A DNA stretch of 64,000 nucleotides from Tolypothrix sp. PCC 7712 (lineage in GTDB: Bacteria; Cyanobacteriota; Cyanobacteriia; Cyanobacteriales; Nostocaceae). The translations under genes and the position numbers were made by a program. Below are positions 27,400-35,538 of the stretch, one piece after another; within the stretch, counting starts at the first letter, position 1; the number at the start of each line of letters is the position of its first letter. The notes under the pieces are model-generated. The model saw nothing but the letters and a program-made list of their open reading frames with translations, had not been told where the DNA came from and ran no database searches. The DNA lies in assembly GCF_025860405.1 (NCBI RefSeq), contig NZ_CP063785.1, forward strand, positions 5,271,390-5,335,389, given 5' to 3'.

Positions 27400-27710
27400 G
27401 TGTCAACTTAATGTGAAACTCGCTCTTGTGCAAGGTTTCGCCCTCACCCCCAGCCCCTCTCCCACAGGGAGAAGGGAGCAAGAGATTTAGTTCTCCTTCT
27501 CCTGGGGGAGAAGGGGTTAGGGGATGAGGGCGCGAGGTATTTGTACAACGCCCACCCTATATAGCTTTTAGCTTAAGGGATTTACAAGAAATAAATTATT
27601 CCATCTTGTGGGGCGGGCAAGATGCCCGCCACATAATCTGGGCGGACAAGATGTCCACCCCACAATAAATACTGGGATATTTTTTTATTTGGAAGTCCCT
27701 AAGTTGACAC
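27400..27710. repeat. MITE-like family A, copy 3, interrupted by family B
   Basis: Starts GTGTCAACTTAA and ends AAGTTGACAC, as in other family A copies, but the right terminal repeat is split at its TTAA by a 123-bp family B element. Without that element and a 3-bp duplication the copy has the usual length of about 185 bp. Confidence 0.85.
27577..27699. repeat. MITE-like family B, copy inside family A
   Basis: 123 bp from GGGATTTACAAG to GGAAGTCCC, flanked by a TAA direct duplication (27574-27576 and 27700-27702). The interior holds CTTGTGGGGCGGGCAAGATGCCC palindromes shared with repeat D. Related ends (GGACTTCCAAATAAAAAA) occur at 15569 and 60561-60681. Confidence 0.78.
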
Positions 27711-27868
27711 CAATGCCCAATGCCCCATGCCCCATGCCCCATGCCCCATGCCAATGCCCTATGCCCAAAAACACCATCTGAGCATATAGTGAGCACAAAG
27801 GTGAGCACTTTTGCCCGATTAACCCACCTACGCTAGAGACAGGAAAGAAATAGCGATAGGTAATTTAT

Positions 27869-30316
27869 ATGACTCAAACTTTAGAACGCCAAGCTGGTGG
27901 CTTATATGTTCAAACTCCCGATCAACAGCAAATTGCTTTTCCTTTAAAGCACACTGAAGTACAAGCGCAAGTAGCGGGTAATATCTCGCGGGTGGAAGTT
28001 ACCCAAAGCTTTGAAAATCCCTTCACAACTACATTAGAAGCTGTTTATATATTTCCGTTACCTGATGAGGCTGCTGTTGATGATATGCTGATTCGCATTG
28101 GCGATCGCACTATTCAAGGCAGTATCAAAAAGCGCCAAGAAGCACAGCAAATCTACGAGCAAGCTAAACAACAAGGACGCACGGCTGGGCTGCTGGAACA
28201 AGAACGAGATAACATTTTTACTCAATCCCTCGCTAATATCAAACCCGGTGAGCAAATTGATGTGATTATTCGCTACACCGAAAGCCTAAAATTTACGGCG
28301 GGAAATTATGAGTTTGTCTTCCCAATGGTGGTAGGGCCACGTTACATTCCTGGGACAACCATTGAAGACAATACCCAAGGTGGCGGTTCTGCTGCTGCAC
28401 CGATGTTGCAAAATCAAGATACTGACTTAGTACCAGATGCTTCGCGCTTGAATGCACCGATTTTACCTGCGGGTACTCGCTCTCGCCATGATATAAATGT
28501 CACGGTAGAAATTAATGCGGGGGTGGACATTCAGGATATTTCCTCACCTTCTCACCAAATCCAAATCGCCTATGAGGGACAACGAGTACAAGTCAAACTC
28601 GCGGGTGGAGATACAATTCCTAATAAAGACTTGATTTTACGCTACCAAGTAGCAGGTAAAAGCACTCAAACAACTGTACTCTCCCAAAATGACAAACGGG
28701 GTGGACACTTTGCCGTTTATTTAATTCCGGCTGTCCAGTATCGCCCAGAACAGATGGTTCCCAAAGATGTGGTGTTTCTGATTGACACCTCTGGTTCTCA
28801 AAGTGGCGCACCATTGATGCAATGTCAGGAATTAATGCGGCGTTTTATTAATGGGCTGAATCCTGACGACACTTTCAGCATTATTGATTTTTCTGATACC
28901 ACTCAGCAACTTTCACCTGTTCCCCTCCCCAATACCCCGCAAAATCGCACCTTAGCGATTAATTACATCAATCAATTAAATGCAGGTGGCGGAACAGAAA
29001 TGTTACGCGGGATTCGTGCGGTGTTGAACTTCCCCGTTACAGATCCTGGACGCTTGCGGAGTATTGTACTGCTGACTGATGGCTATATCGGCAACGAAAA
29101 CCAAATTTTGGCAGAAGTGCAACGCCATCTCAAACCGGGAACCCGCCTTTACAGCTTTGGCGCAGGTAGTTCGGTGAATCGTTTCCTACTCAATCGCATT
29201 GCGGAATTAGGGCGGGGTATGGCGCGCGTGATTCGCCATGATGAACCAACTGATCAAGTAGTGGAAAAATTCTTCCGCCAGATTAACAATCCTGTCCTCG
29301 CCAACATTAACTTGCAATGGGAAGGCGATGGTACATCCCCAGTTATGTATCCTTCCACACCACCGGATTTATTTGCAGAACAGCCGTTAGTGCTATTTGG
29401 CTGCAAACCAGATAGTCGTGCAGGAAAATTGCATATTACTGGCATAGCTGCAGGTGGTACGCGCTACCAACACACCTTCCAACTGGATTTTACAGCCACA
29501 GGTAATCCTGCGATCGCACAACTTTGGGGTCGTTCCCGCATCAAAGATTTAATGAATCAGATGGTGAGTGGTGAAACCAAGCTAGGTGTAGAAGCTGTGA
29601 CGGATACAGCCCTTACCTATCAACTGTTATCGCAATATACAGCCTTCGTTGCCGTCAGCGATGATGTGCGTGTTAATCCCAGCGAGGCTTCTGTTTCTGT
29701 GCAAGTACCTGTAGAAATGCCTGAAGGTATTAGCTATGAGGGCATATTTGGTAGTGCTGTACCAACTGCAATGGCTGCGCCTATGGTGGAAATGGTCTAT
29801 TCCTCGCCTCAGCTATCTGCACCACCACCCAGCACTATTTCTCCCCCTGCATCCAGGGCAGAAATGCCACCAATGGCAAAACCATCTTTTGATGCGATGG
29901 ATTCAGCCAAAGTAGAAAGGAAAAAGGCTAAAAAGGAAAGTAATTATCCAATCCCAGGCGGCGGAAATTTTGGGACTAGAGATGCAGAATTGGAAGAATT
30001 GGCAGGGAAACTCTCAGAAATTGCGCCTGTTTATCGTCCGCAAATTGTCAGCGTATCAGGATTGGATCAACAAATGATTTCTCTGCTTACTCAACATTTA
30101 CAATCAATTCAGTTCTCTACAATTTTCAGTGGCAATTTAGTCTTTGATTTGCAAATCAGCAAAGGAAGGGTGAGACAGGTAGTGCTTGATGAGCAATTGT
30201 CTTCTTTAGAAGACCATGAAGTAATTGAAAAAATTAGGCGATCGCTCTTAACTTGGCGAATACCCCGAATTCTCACAACCACAGTCATTCTCACAATTCA
30301 AATGCAACAAGTCTAA
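27869..30316 (+). CDS. VIT and VWA domain protein
   Basis: 815 residues. An N-terminal VIT (vault/inter-alpha-trypsin) domain covers about 10-140. A von Willebrand A domain at about 297-465 begins VVFLIDTSGSQSG, the MIDAS metal-binding motif DxSxS, with Thr and Asp ligands further on (GGGTEM, LTDGYIG). A Pro/Ser-rich, low-complexity linker (about 640-695) precedes a ~110-residue C-terminal domain. The architecture suggests protein-protein adhesion or complex scaffolding. No signal peptide is visible, so its location is uncertain. A short copy of its linker region occurs at about 33718-33829. Confidence 0.88.
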   Translation: MTQTLERQAGGLYVQTPDQQQIAFPLKHTEVQAQVAGNISRVEVTQSFENPFTTTLEAVYIFPLPDEAAVDDMLIRIGDRTIQGSIKKRQEAQQIYEQAKQQGRTAGLLEQERDNIFTQSLANIKPGEQIDVIIRYTESLKFTAGNYEFVFPMVVGPRYIPGTTIEDNTQGGGSAAAPMLQNQDTDLVPDASRLNAPILPAGTRSRHDINVTVEINAGVDIQDISSPSHQIQIAYEGQRVQVKLAGGDTIPNKDLILRYQVAGKSTQTTVLSQNDKRGGHFAVYLIPAVQYRPEQMVPKDVVFLIDTSGSQSGAPLMQCQELMRRFINGLNPDDTFSIIDFSDTTQQLSPVPLPNTPQNRTLAINYINQLNAGGGTEMLRGIRAVLNFPVTDPGRLRSIVLLTDGYIGNENQILAEVQRHLKPGTRLYSFGAGSSVNRFLLNRIAELGRGMARVIRHDEPTDQVVEKFFRQINNPVLANINLQWEGDGTSPVMYPSTPPDLFAEQPLVLFGCKPDSRAGKLHITGIAAGGTRYQHTFQLDFTATGNPAIAQLWGRSRIKDLMNQMVSGETKLGVEAVTDTALTYQLLSQYTAFVAVSDDVRVNPSEASVSVQVPVEMPEGISYEGIFGSAVPTAMAAPMVEMVYSSPQLSAPPPSTISPPASRAEMPPMAKPSFDAMDSAKVERKKAKKESNYPIPGGGNFGTRDAELEELAGKLSEIAPVYRPQIVSVSGLDQQMISLLTQHLQSIQFSTIFSGNLVFDLQISKGRVRQVVLDEQLSSLEDHEVIEKIRRSLLTWRIPRILTTTVILTIQMQQV

Positions 30317-30445
30317 AGTAGTTTTCATAGTAAGTCTGCGGGAAACTTCATCACCTTTTGGGTAGCCAGTAGGGTGCGTTACACTTCGTGATAACGCACC
30401 GTATTCTGGGCTTTGGTGCGTTGCGCTGCGCGACAACACACCCTA

Positions 30446-30572
30446 CTGGCGTGGCAAGCCTTAAATGTTGCAATAATTTTTCTTGTGGGGTGGACATCTT
30501 GTCCGCCCCGGACGGGCAAGATGCCCATCCCACAAGAGTTTTTTTCATGCACTATTTTTGGCGTGTCAGTCC
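30446..30572. repeat. Repeat D, copy 1
   Basis: About 127 bp, nearly identical to 39641-39768, starting TGGCGTGGCAAG and ending TTAGTCCA-like. The core palindrome is CTTGTGGGGTGGACATCTTG / CAAGATGCCCATCCCACAAG. Confidence 0.85.
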
Positions 30573-30840
30573 ACTACGTGTATTTCAGAAATCAAATATG
30601 AGTCCTATATATCGTAATAAAGAATTGGTATTATGCTGTTTCTATCGGCTCAACAGGTGGTTTCTCTGTACCTGATTTGATGTGAGTGATAGTAGCCTTG
30701 CGGATGCGATCGCTCTTGGCGTTGGCGAAGCCATCACTCTTGAATACTCCACCAGCTTGCACATATTCAGCGCTTTCTTTTCCGTATCTGCCAGCAACAG
30801 ACATCAGCATATTTTCACATAAAACACCAAGGTTTTTTCT

Positions 30841-30965
30841 AATACCAATTCAAATAATGTTTGCGACAGATAAATTCTTTGTAGGGGCACGGCATCCACA
30901 ATCTTTTGGTATATCAAATATCTTACAGGTGCCGTGCCCCACCCATCTTTTTTCAAAACGGTATA
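30841..30965. repeat. Repeat family C, copy 3
   Basis: Begins AATACCAATTCAAATAATG, contains GTAGGGGCACGGCA and the inverted TGCCGTGCCCC, and ends CTTTTTTCAAAACGG. It matches 13885-13975 at both ends but has a different centre. Confidence 0.7.
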
Positions 30966-31087
30966 ACTTATCAATATCAGTTTTGGAGGCATCAACTACA
31001 GCCAAAGCAGTATTATGAGCGTTGATGAGTAGGTTGGGTTGACGTAAGGAAACCCAACACCGAAATATCGGTTAAGCATTTTGAAAG

Positions 31088-31178
31088 CAAAATTGGTTTT
31101 GGGGAAAAGGTGAAAGGTGAAAGGTTAAGGGTTCAAGGTTTTTTCTTCCCCTTTTCCCCTTAAGCGACAAGTATTGAC
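31088..31178. repeat. Repeat family F, copy 2 (inverted)
   Basis: The reverse complement of this segment matches 16012-16097, including AAGGGGAAAAGGGGAAGAAA and CCCCAAAACCAATTTTG. Confidence 0.75.
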
Positions 31179-31300
31179 ACCTAGGCGTAGGTTGGGGAGC
31201 TACTGCGTTGACGGGTTTCCCGGCTTAAAGCAAGTGGCGTTTGAGGGACGAAACCTAACATTGTCACAACTTTGTTGGGTTGAACGGAGTGAAACCCGTT

Positions 31301-31412
31301 TGGTTGCAAGGTTTCGCCCTCACCCCCAGCCCCTCTCCCACAGGGCGAGGGGAGCAAGAGATTTAGTTCCCCTTCTCCTGCGGGAGAAGGGGTTAGGGGA
31401 TGAGGGCGCGAG
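31301..31412. repeat. Family A core fragment (degraded copy)
   Basis: Shares the internal GCAAGGTTTCGCCCTCACCC to GGGGATGAGGGCGCGAGGTA segment with family A but lacks both GTGTCAACTTAA ends, so it is a truncated or decayed copy. Confidence 0.75.
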
Positions 31413-31476
31413 GTACAGCCTCTTAATGCAAAAAATTGGCTCGTTGGTTGTGAATGAGATCTGGTTGTGAACGAAG

Positions 31477-31665
31477 GAGCGCTCATTGATAGACAACCCG
31501 ATCACGTTGGTCATGAAGGAACCGATGTTCTCTATGGATGAGCGTTCATTGATAGACAACCCGATCACGTTGGTTGTGAAGGAACCGATGTTCTCTATGG
31601 ATGAGCGCTCATTGATAGACAACCCGATCACGTTGGTTATGAAGGAACCGATGTTCTCTATGGAT
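31477..31665. repeat. 63-bp tandem repeat, three units
   Basis: Three 63-bp units start at 31477, 31540 and 31603, each beginning GAGCG(C/T)TCATTGATAGAC. They differ at only a few positions. The period is a multiple of three, so a forward frame reads a 21-residue repeat (IDNPITLVMKEPMFSMDERSL) and the reverse frame is open too. No start codon with a good ribosome-binding site precedes it, so coding is not established. Confidence 0.85.
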
Positions 31666-31834
31666 GAGGTAATTTTGGGAAAGAAGGCTGATTTGGCGTA
31701 GATGCTGCATCGCTTGGTGGTAGAAATCGCCTACTATTCTCTAGAAAAGACGGCATTTCGCCTTGGCAAAAACATAACTGTTAAAATCAGCATCATGAGC
31801 CAAAATGCGAAAAAACGCACCTAGTAGGAGAAAA

Positions 31835-32074
31835 ATGCCAGCTATTGTTAAACTACAACTCTCTTTAGAAACTTTAGCAGAAGCAATATCTTCTCTTGAT
31901 TTACAAGAAAAGCGTCAACTTCAAGAGCTAATTGAGCAACAGATTTTTGAAGCGGAAGAAGCATTGTATGAAGACGATGCAGAAACAGTCGCAGAAATTC
32001 AAGCGGTGCGTGCTGAGTATAGGGACGGCGAGTCATTAACTATCGATGAATATCTTGCTAACCGAGCGAATTAG
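31835..32074 (+). CDS. Small acidic protein, antitoxin-like
   Basis: 79 residues from ATG 31835, which has TAGGAG upstream; an ATG ten codons earlier lacks one. The protein is strongly acidic and helical (LDLQEKRQLQELIEQQIFEAEEALYEDDAETVAEIQ) and ends IDEYLANRAN. Such proteins often act as antitoxins beside PIN or RelE toxins in Nostocales, but no toxin frame follows here, so it may be an orphan. Family assignment is tentative. Confidence 0.6.
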   Translation: MPAIVKLQLSLETLAEAISSLDLQEKRQLQELIEQQIFEAEEALYEDDAETVAEIQAVRAEYRDGESLTIDEYLANRAN

Positions 32075-32387
32075 AAAAGCGATCGCATTTTGTAGAGAAG
32101 CGATCGCTTTTTCTGGAGTAGTCAACCGCGATCGCATTTTGTCGAGCAGCGATCGCACTCTATACTTTGAGACTGGGAAGGCGATCAAATCCCCAAATCC
32201 CAACGCTGTAAGCCCAAAAATCCTACCTGCATCACAAAACCGTCAGAATGCGATCGCTAATTGTGGAAAATAACACGATGTTTGTCCATAGGGTGAACAA
32301 TATCCATCAAAACCCAGATATGCTTGAGATTAGCTACTCTAAACTGAAAGCTAAAGTGTACGAAACCAAATTTCTATATAAATTCTC
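32075..32387. other. HIP1-dense spacer
   Basis: A 313-bp gap without a gene. It has five GCGATCGC octamers in about 180 bp (32079, 32100, 32128, 32149, 32250). The first two pairs are part of an imperfect direct repeat, GCGATCGCATTTTGT then GCGATCGC. Confidence 0.75.
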
Positions 32388-32615
32388 ATGAACACCGCTA
32401 AACTTAGCACTGATGGCACTCACCAAGTTGTGATTTTGCCGGAAGATTTTCAACTCACTGGCACGGAAGTTTATATTAAAAAAATTGGTAATGCCATTAT
32501 TCTCATTGCCAAAGATAACTCCTGGCAATCTCTCATTGAGAGTTTGGACAATTTCTCCGATGATTTCATGACTACTAGAGAGCAGCCACTAATAGACACC
32601 AGAGAGAGTTTGTAA
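32388..32615 (+). CDS. VapB-type antitoxin (AbrB/MazE-like)
   Basis: 75 residues. The N-terminal half (AKLSTDGTHQVVILPEDFQL ... VYIKKIGNAIIL) is a swapped-hairpin AbrB/MazE DNA-binding domain of the VapB type. The C-terminal half is the toxin-binding tail. The stop TAA is directly followed by the ATG of the VapC-like frame, the standard antitoxin-toxin order. Since the toxin is frameshifted, this antitoxin may now be a solitary regulator. Confidence 0.8.
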   Translation: MNTAKLSTDGTHQVVILPEDFQLTGTEVYIKKIGNAIILIAKDNSWQSLIESLDNFSDDFMTTREQPLIDTRESL

Positions 32616-33016
32616 ATGCAATACCTGCTTGATACAAATATCTGCATTTATATCATCAAGCAAAAACCCCAAAAAGTGCTGGATAAATTTCAAACCTGAG
32701 CATTTCTGATGTGGGTATCTCCTCTATCACTGTGGCGGAACTTGAATATGGAGTAGCCAAGAGCCAACAGCAAGAGAAAAACCGCACCGCCCTGCTACAA
32801 TTTTTGCTACCCCTAGAAATAGTTGATTTCAATCCAACAGCAGCAACGATTTACGGCAGCATTAGAAGCGATCTCGAAACTAGAGGAATCATTATTGGTG
32901 CAATGGATATGCTCATTGCTGCTCATGCTCTAAGTTTAGGAGTTATTCTTGTTACTAATAATCTAAGAGAATTTTCGCGCATTCCTGCGCTGTTATTAGA
33001 GAACTGGGTTGATTAG
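32616..33016 (+). pseudogene. VapC-type PIN-domain toxin, frameshifted
   Basis: The first 27 codons from ATG 32616 give MQYLLDTNICIYIIKQKP, the PIN-domain N-terminus with its first catalytic Asp. They stop at TGA 32697-32699. Family homology continues in another frame from about 32700 (SISDVGISSITVAELEYG) through MDMLIAAHAL and LVTNNLREFSRI to the stop at 33014-33016. A single missing base near ACCTGAGC explains both frames. The second part alone lacks the first Asp, so the toxin is probably inactive unless this is a sequencing error. Confidence 0.82.
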
Positions 33017-33056
33017 CTGTAAATAGATGATGTGTAACGAACTGATCGCTGTTAAA

Positions 33057-33161
33057 TCACCGCCACCATCGCGCTACATCTACAATTGCACGGGCAATTT
33101 CTGCTGTTGCCACTTCGCCACCTAATGCAAAGATAACTGGAAACAATGCTCCGCCGACTTA
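33057..33161 (-). pseudogene. Possible C-terminal gene remnant
   Basis: The reverse frame is open between stops and reads GALFPVIFALGGEVATAE then IARAIVDVARWWR and stop. It looks protein-like, but has no start codon and no recognisable family. It may be the end of a decayed gene. Confidence 0.25.
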
Positions 33162-33269
33162 AAGCAACTGGCGTGCAAAAATGCAAAGAAGAATTTGAAA
33201 ATTACGACTTTTGCAAAAAGTCTATTATTGTGGGTTTTCTGCCGATATTTCTCCACAAAAGCAGCGTGA

Positions 33270-33455
33270 GCATCAGCAAGATTTAAAAATATTGCCAACA
33301 AAACCATTGCTTTGTTACTGGCTATGCAAGTATTTCTCATTGGCTTACAAGCTAAAACCCGTATTGACCAAGGTAACTCAACTCTTGAGACTTTAATCTG
33401 GATGATTCAACAGTATATTCCGGTTTTGGTTAAGGTTAAAAGGTTGGATGGGTAA
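33270..33455 (+). pseudogene. Possible gene remnant
   Basis: 61 codons open after a TGA at 33267-33269, with an amphipathic protein-like sequence (IANKTIALLLAMQVFLIG ... TLETLIWMIQQYIPVLVKV). There is no start codon near the beginning and no ribosome-binding site. It is not recognised; kept only as a possible fragment. Confidence 0.25.
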
Positions 33456-33517
33456 GGGGGAAGGGGTAAGGGGTAAGGGGGAAAGATTGCACGGTAGGGG
33501 CACGGCACCGATCATTG

Positions 33518-33703
33518 GTGTAAACTTAAGCTAAAAGCTGTATATGGCGGGCGTTGTACAAATACCTCGCGCCCTCATCCCCTAACCCCTTCTCCCTGAG
33601 GGAGAAGGGGAATTAAATCTCTTGCTCCCCTCTCCTGCTGGGAGAGGGGCTGGGGGTGAGGGCAAAACCTTTGCACAAAGAGGGTTTCACGTTAAGTTGA
33701 CAC
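33518..33703. repeat. MITE-like family A, copy 4 (inverted)
   Basis: 186 bp, ends GTGTAAACTTAA (one change) and TTAAGTTGACAC, with the same interior as copies 1-3. It is bordered on the left by a family C remnant (GGTAGGGGCACGGCACCG). Confidence 0.85.
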
Positions 33704-33717
33704 CAATGACACCGTAG

Positions 33718-33829
33718 GCTACCTGCACCCCCATCTCCCAGCACCATTTCTCCCCCTGCACCAAGAGCAGAAATGCCACCAATGGCAAAACCATCTTTTG
33801 ATGTGATGGATTCAGCCAAAGTAGATTAG
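33718..33829 (+). pseudogene. Fragment duplicated from the VIT/VWA gene
   Basis: This ~110-bp segment closely matches the linker-coding part of the VIT/VWA gene (about 29814-29925), including the stretch encoding AEMPPMAKPSFD and MDSAKV, with a few substitutions. It is followed by TAG. It has no start and is only a fragment, left by an old duplication or by loss of a second copy. Confidence 0.75.
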
Positions 33830-33970
33830 GTAAAAGGGTAAAAGGTAAAAAGGTGAAAGGGTAAATCCAAACCTTTCCCCCTTCCCCTTTTCCCCCCAGG
33901 CCTTGCATGATGATCGGAATTGATGAAAAAATTGATCCGCGAGTAGCCCAAGGGATACAAGAGGAAATCT

Positions 33971-35260
33971 GTGAAAGTTTTAGTTATTGGGAATGGGGGG
34001 CGCGAACACGCTCTGGCTTGGAAACTGCTGCAATCTAAGCAAATTGAGCAAGTTGTTTGTGTCCCTGGTAATGGGGGTACGGCGAGTATGACAGGTTGTC
34101 AAAACTTGCCTTTAGCTGTGGATGATTTTGATGGAATTAGCAAATTTGCACTGGAAAATGGCATAACTCTCGTGGTAGTGGGGCCAGAGGTGCCTTTAGC
34201 TAAGGGAATTACAGATTATCTCCAGGCAAAAGGATTGATGGTATTTGGCCCTGTTAAAGCTGGGGCGCAAATTGAAGCTAGTAAGGCTTGGGCAAAAGCT
34301 TTGATGCAAGAAGCGGGGATTCCCACAGCTAAAGCCGCAGTCTTTACAGAAGCCGCCGCCGCGAAATCCTATGTGAAGGCTCAAGGTGCGCCGATTGTGG
34401 TGAAAGCCGATGGCTTGGCGGCTGGTAAGGGTGTCATAGTGGCGGAAACGATAGAACAAGCCCACAATGCCATTGATACGATTTTCCAGGGGCAATTTGG
34501 CAGTGCTGGAGAATTTATAGTTATTGAAGAATGCTTGATTGGGCAAGAAGTTTCGGTTTTAGCCTTAACTGATGGCTTAACCATTCGCCCTTTACTGCCA
34601 GCACAGGATCATAAGCGGATTGGGGAAGGCGATACCGGAGAAAATACTGGTGGAATGGGAGCTTACGCCCCTGCACCAATCGCCACCCCAGAGTTAATGG
34701 CGCGAGTTCAACAAGAAGTTTTAGAAAGAGCGATCGCAGCTTTAAAAGCTAAAGGCATCGATTACCGAGGTGTACTTTACGCCGGGTTAATGATTTCACC
34801 CGATGGCGACTTTAAGGTTTTGGAATTTAACTGTCGCTTTGGCGATCCCGAAACCCAAGTAATTCTGCCACTTTTAGAAACGCCTTTAGAAGAATTGATT
34901 TTAGCTTGTGTACAGCAGCGTTTAGGCGAAATGCCCCCGATTGCTTGGAAACCAGGTGCAGCGGCTACCGTCGTGGCTGCGGCTGGCGGCTATCCCGGAG
35001 CGTATGAAAAAGGACAGGTAATTACTGGTACTGAGCAAACAACAACTGCCAATGTGACTGTGTTCCATGCAGGGACTAAGCTCAATGAACAGCAGCAAAT
35101 AGTAACCGATGGCGGACGAGTATTAAATGTAACTGGTATTGGTGGGGATTTTGCAGAGGCGATCGCCCAAGCATACGTCGGCATTCAATCAATTCACTTT
35201 GAAGGAATGTATTACCGTAGAGATATTGGTCATAGAGTGCTGAGAAAGGCTGAAGTATGA
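33971..35260 (+). CDS. purD: Phosphoribosylamine-glycine ligase
   Basis: 429 residues from a GTG start with GAGG upstream. It catalyses the second step of purine synthesis: phosphoribosylamine plus glycine and ATP gives GAR. It has the N-terminal GNGGREHALAWKL motif, the ATP-grasp region with VVKADGLAAGKGV and EFIVIEECLIGQEVSV, the family signature RFGDPETQ, and a C-terminal domain ending near GHRVLRKAEV. Length is normal for PurD. nblS lies downstream beyond a hairpin terminator. Confidence 0.96.
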   Translation: MKVLVIGNGGREHALAWKLLQSKQIEQVVCVPGNGGTASMTGCQNLPLAVDDFDGISKFALENGITLVVVGPEVPLAKGITDYLQAKGLMVFGPVKAGAQIEASKAWAKALMQEAGIPTAKAAVFTEAAAAKSYVKAQGAPIVVKADGLAAGKGVIVAETIEQAHNAIDTIFQGQFGSAGEFIVIEECLIGQEVSVLALTDGLTIRPLLPAQDHKRIGEGDTGENTGGMGAYAPAPIATPELMARVQQEVLERAIAALKAKGIDYRGVLYAGLMISPDGDFKVLEFNCRFGDPETQVILPLLETPLEELILACVQQRLGEMPPIAWKPGAAATVVAAAGGYPGAYEKGQVITGTEQTTTANVTVFHAGTKLNEQQQIVTDGGRVLNVTGIGGDFAEAIAQAYVGIQSIHFEGMYYRRDIGHRVLRKAEV

Positions 35261-35290
35261 AAAACTCCACCCACAAGGGGATGGAGTTTT
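35261..35290 (+). terminator. Terminator-like hairpin after purD
   Basis: AAAACTCCACCC - ACAAG - GGGATGGAGTTTT begins right after the purD stop. The 12-bp stem has one bulge and the 3' arm ends in TTTT, which fits an intrinsic terminator. Most of the 3' half is repeated at 35381-35402. Confidence 0.72.
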
Positions 35291-35293
35291 AGG

Positions 35294-35355
35294 GCATGGG
35301 GCATGGGGCATGGGGCATGGCTAAGAGTTCCCAATGCCCAATGCCCAATGCCCCA
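35294..35355. repeat. STRR array, GGGGCAT / ATGCCCA
   Basis: GGGGCAT units at 35294-35320 and the complementary ATGCCCA units at 35330-35355 face each other, so the pair could also fold back. Confidence 0.8.
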
Positions 35356-35538
35356 AGTCGGCGGGCGGCTATCCCTCTTCACCCACAAGGGGATGGAGTT
35401 TCCCACCGACTTCCAATAAATGTTAAAGGATGAAGTCAATTCATCCTTAAAATCTCCCTAACTCTACATTTTGATCAAATTAACTGTTAATTTTTTAGTT
35501 GTTGGGGTTTATAAAACTACTAACAACTTTTATTTAAG

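Larger units (their letters stand above)
27323..27868. other. Spacer with nested MITEs and STRRs
   Basis: 546 bp occupied almost entirely by family A copy 3 (27400-27710) with family B inserted in it (27577-27699), followed by ATGCCCC STRR units at 27712-27770. The last ~90 bp should carry the promoter of the VIT/VWA gene. Confidence 0.75.
30317..31834. other. Repeat-rich desert
   Basis: About 1.5 kb with no convincing gene. In order it holds a GTAGGGTGCGTTA hairpin tract (about 30368-30445), repeat D copy 1 (30446-30572), a family C copy (30841-30965), family F (31088-31178), a degraded family A core (31301-31412) and a 63-bp tandem repeat (31477-31665). The several 60-110-codon frames here follow repeats on both strands. 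Confidence 0.7.
33017..33970. other. Decayed region with gene remnants and MITE
   Basis: About 950 bp. It contains a possible reverse gene remnant (33057-33161), a possible forward remnant (33270-33455), AAGGGG-type tracts (33430-33490 and 33830-33895), family A copy 4 (33518-33703) and a fragment matching the VIT/VWA gene (33718-33829). No intact gene was found. The purD ribosome-binding site GAGG lies at its end. Confidence 0.65.

Noticed and set aside
30351..30675. Open frames on both strands around repeat D
   Set aside because: They follow palindromic repeats, and the same frames recur at 39645-39887.
31477..31665. CRISPR array (three 63-bp units)
   Set aside because: Units are continuous and almost the same throughout; there are no variable spacers and no cas genes nearby.
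33613..33908. Reverse frames upstream of purD
   Set aside because: They lie in family A copy 4 and the stray VIT/VWA fragment read on the wrong strand.
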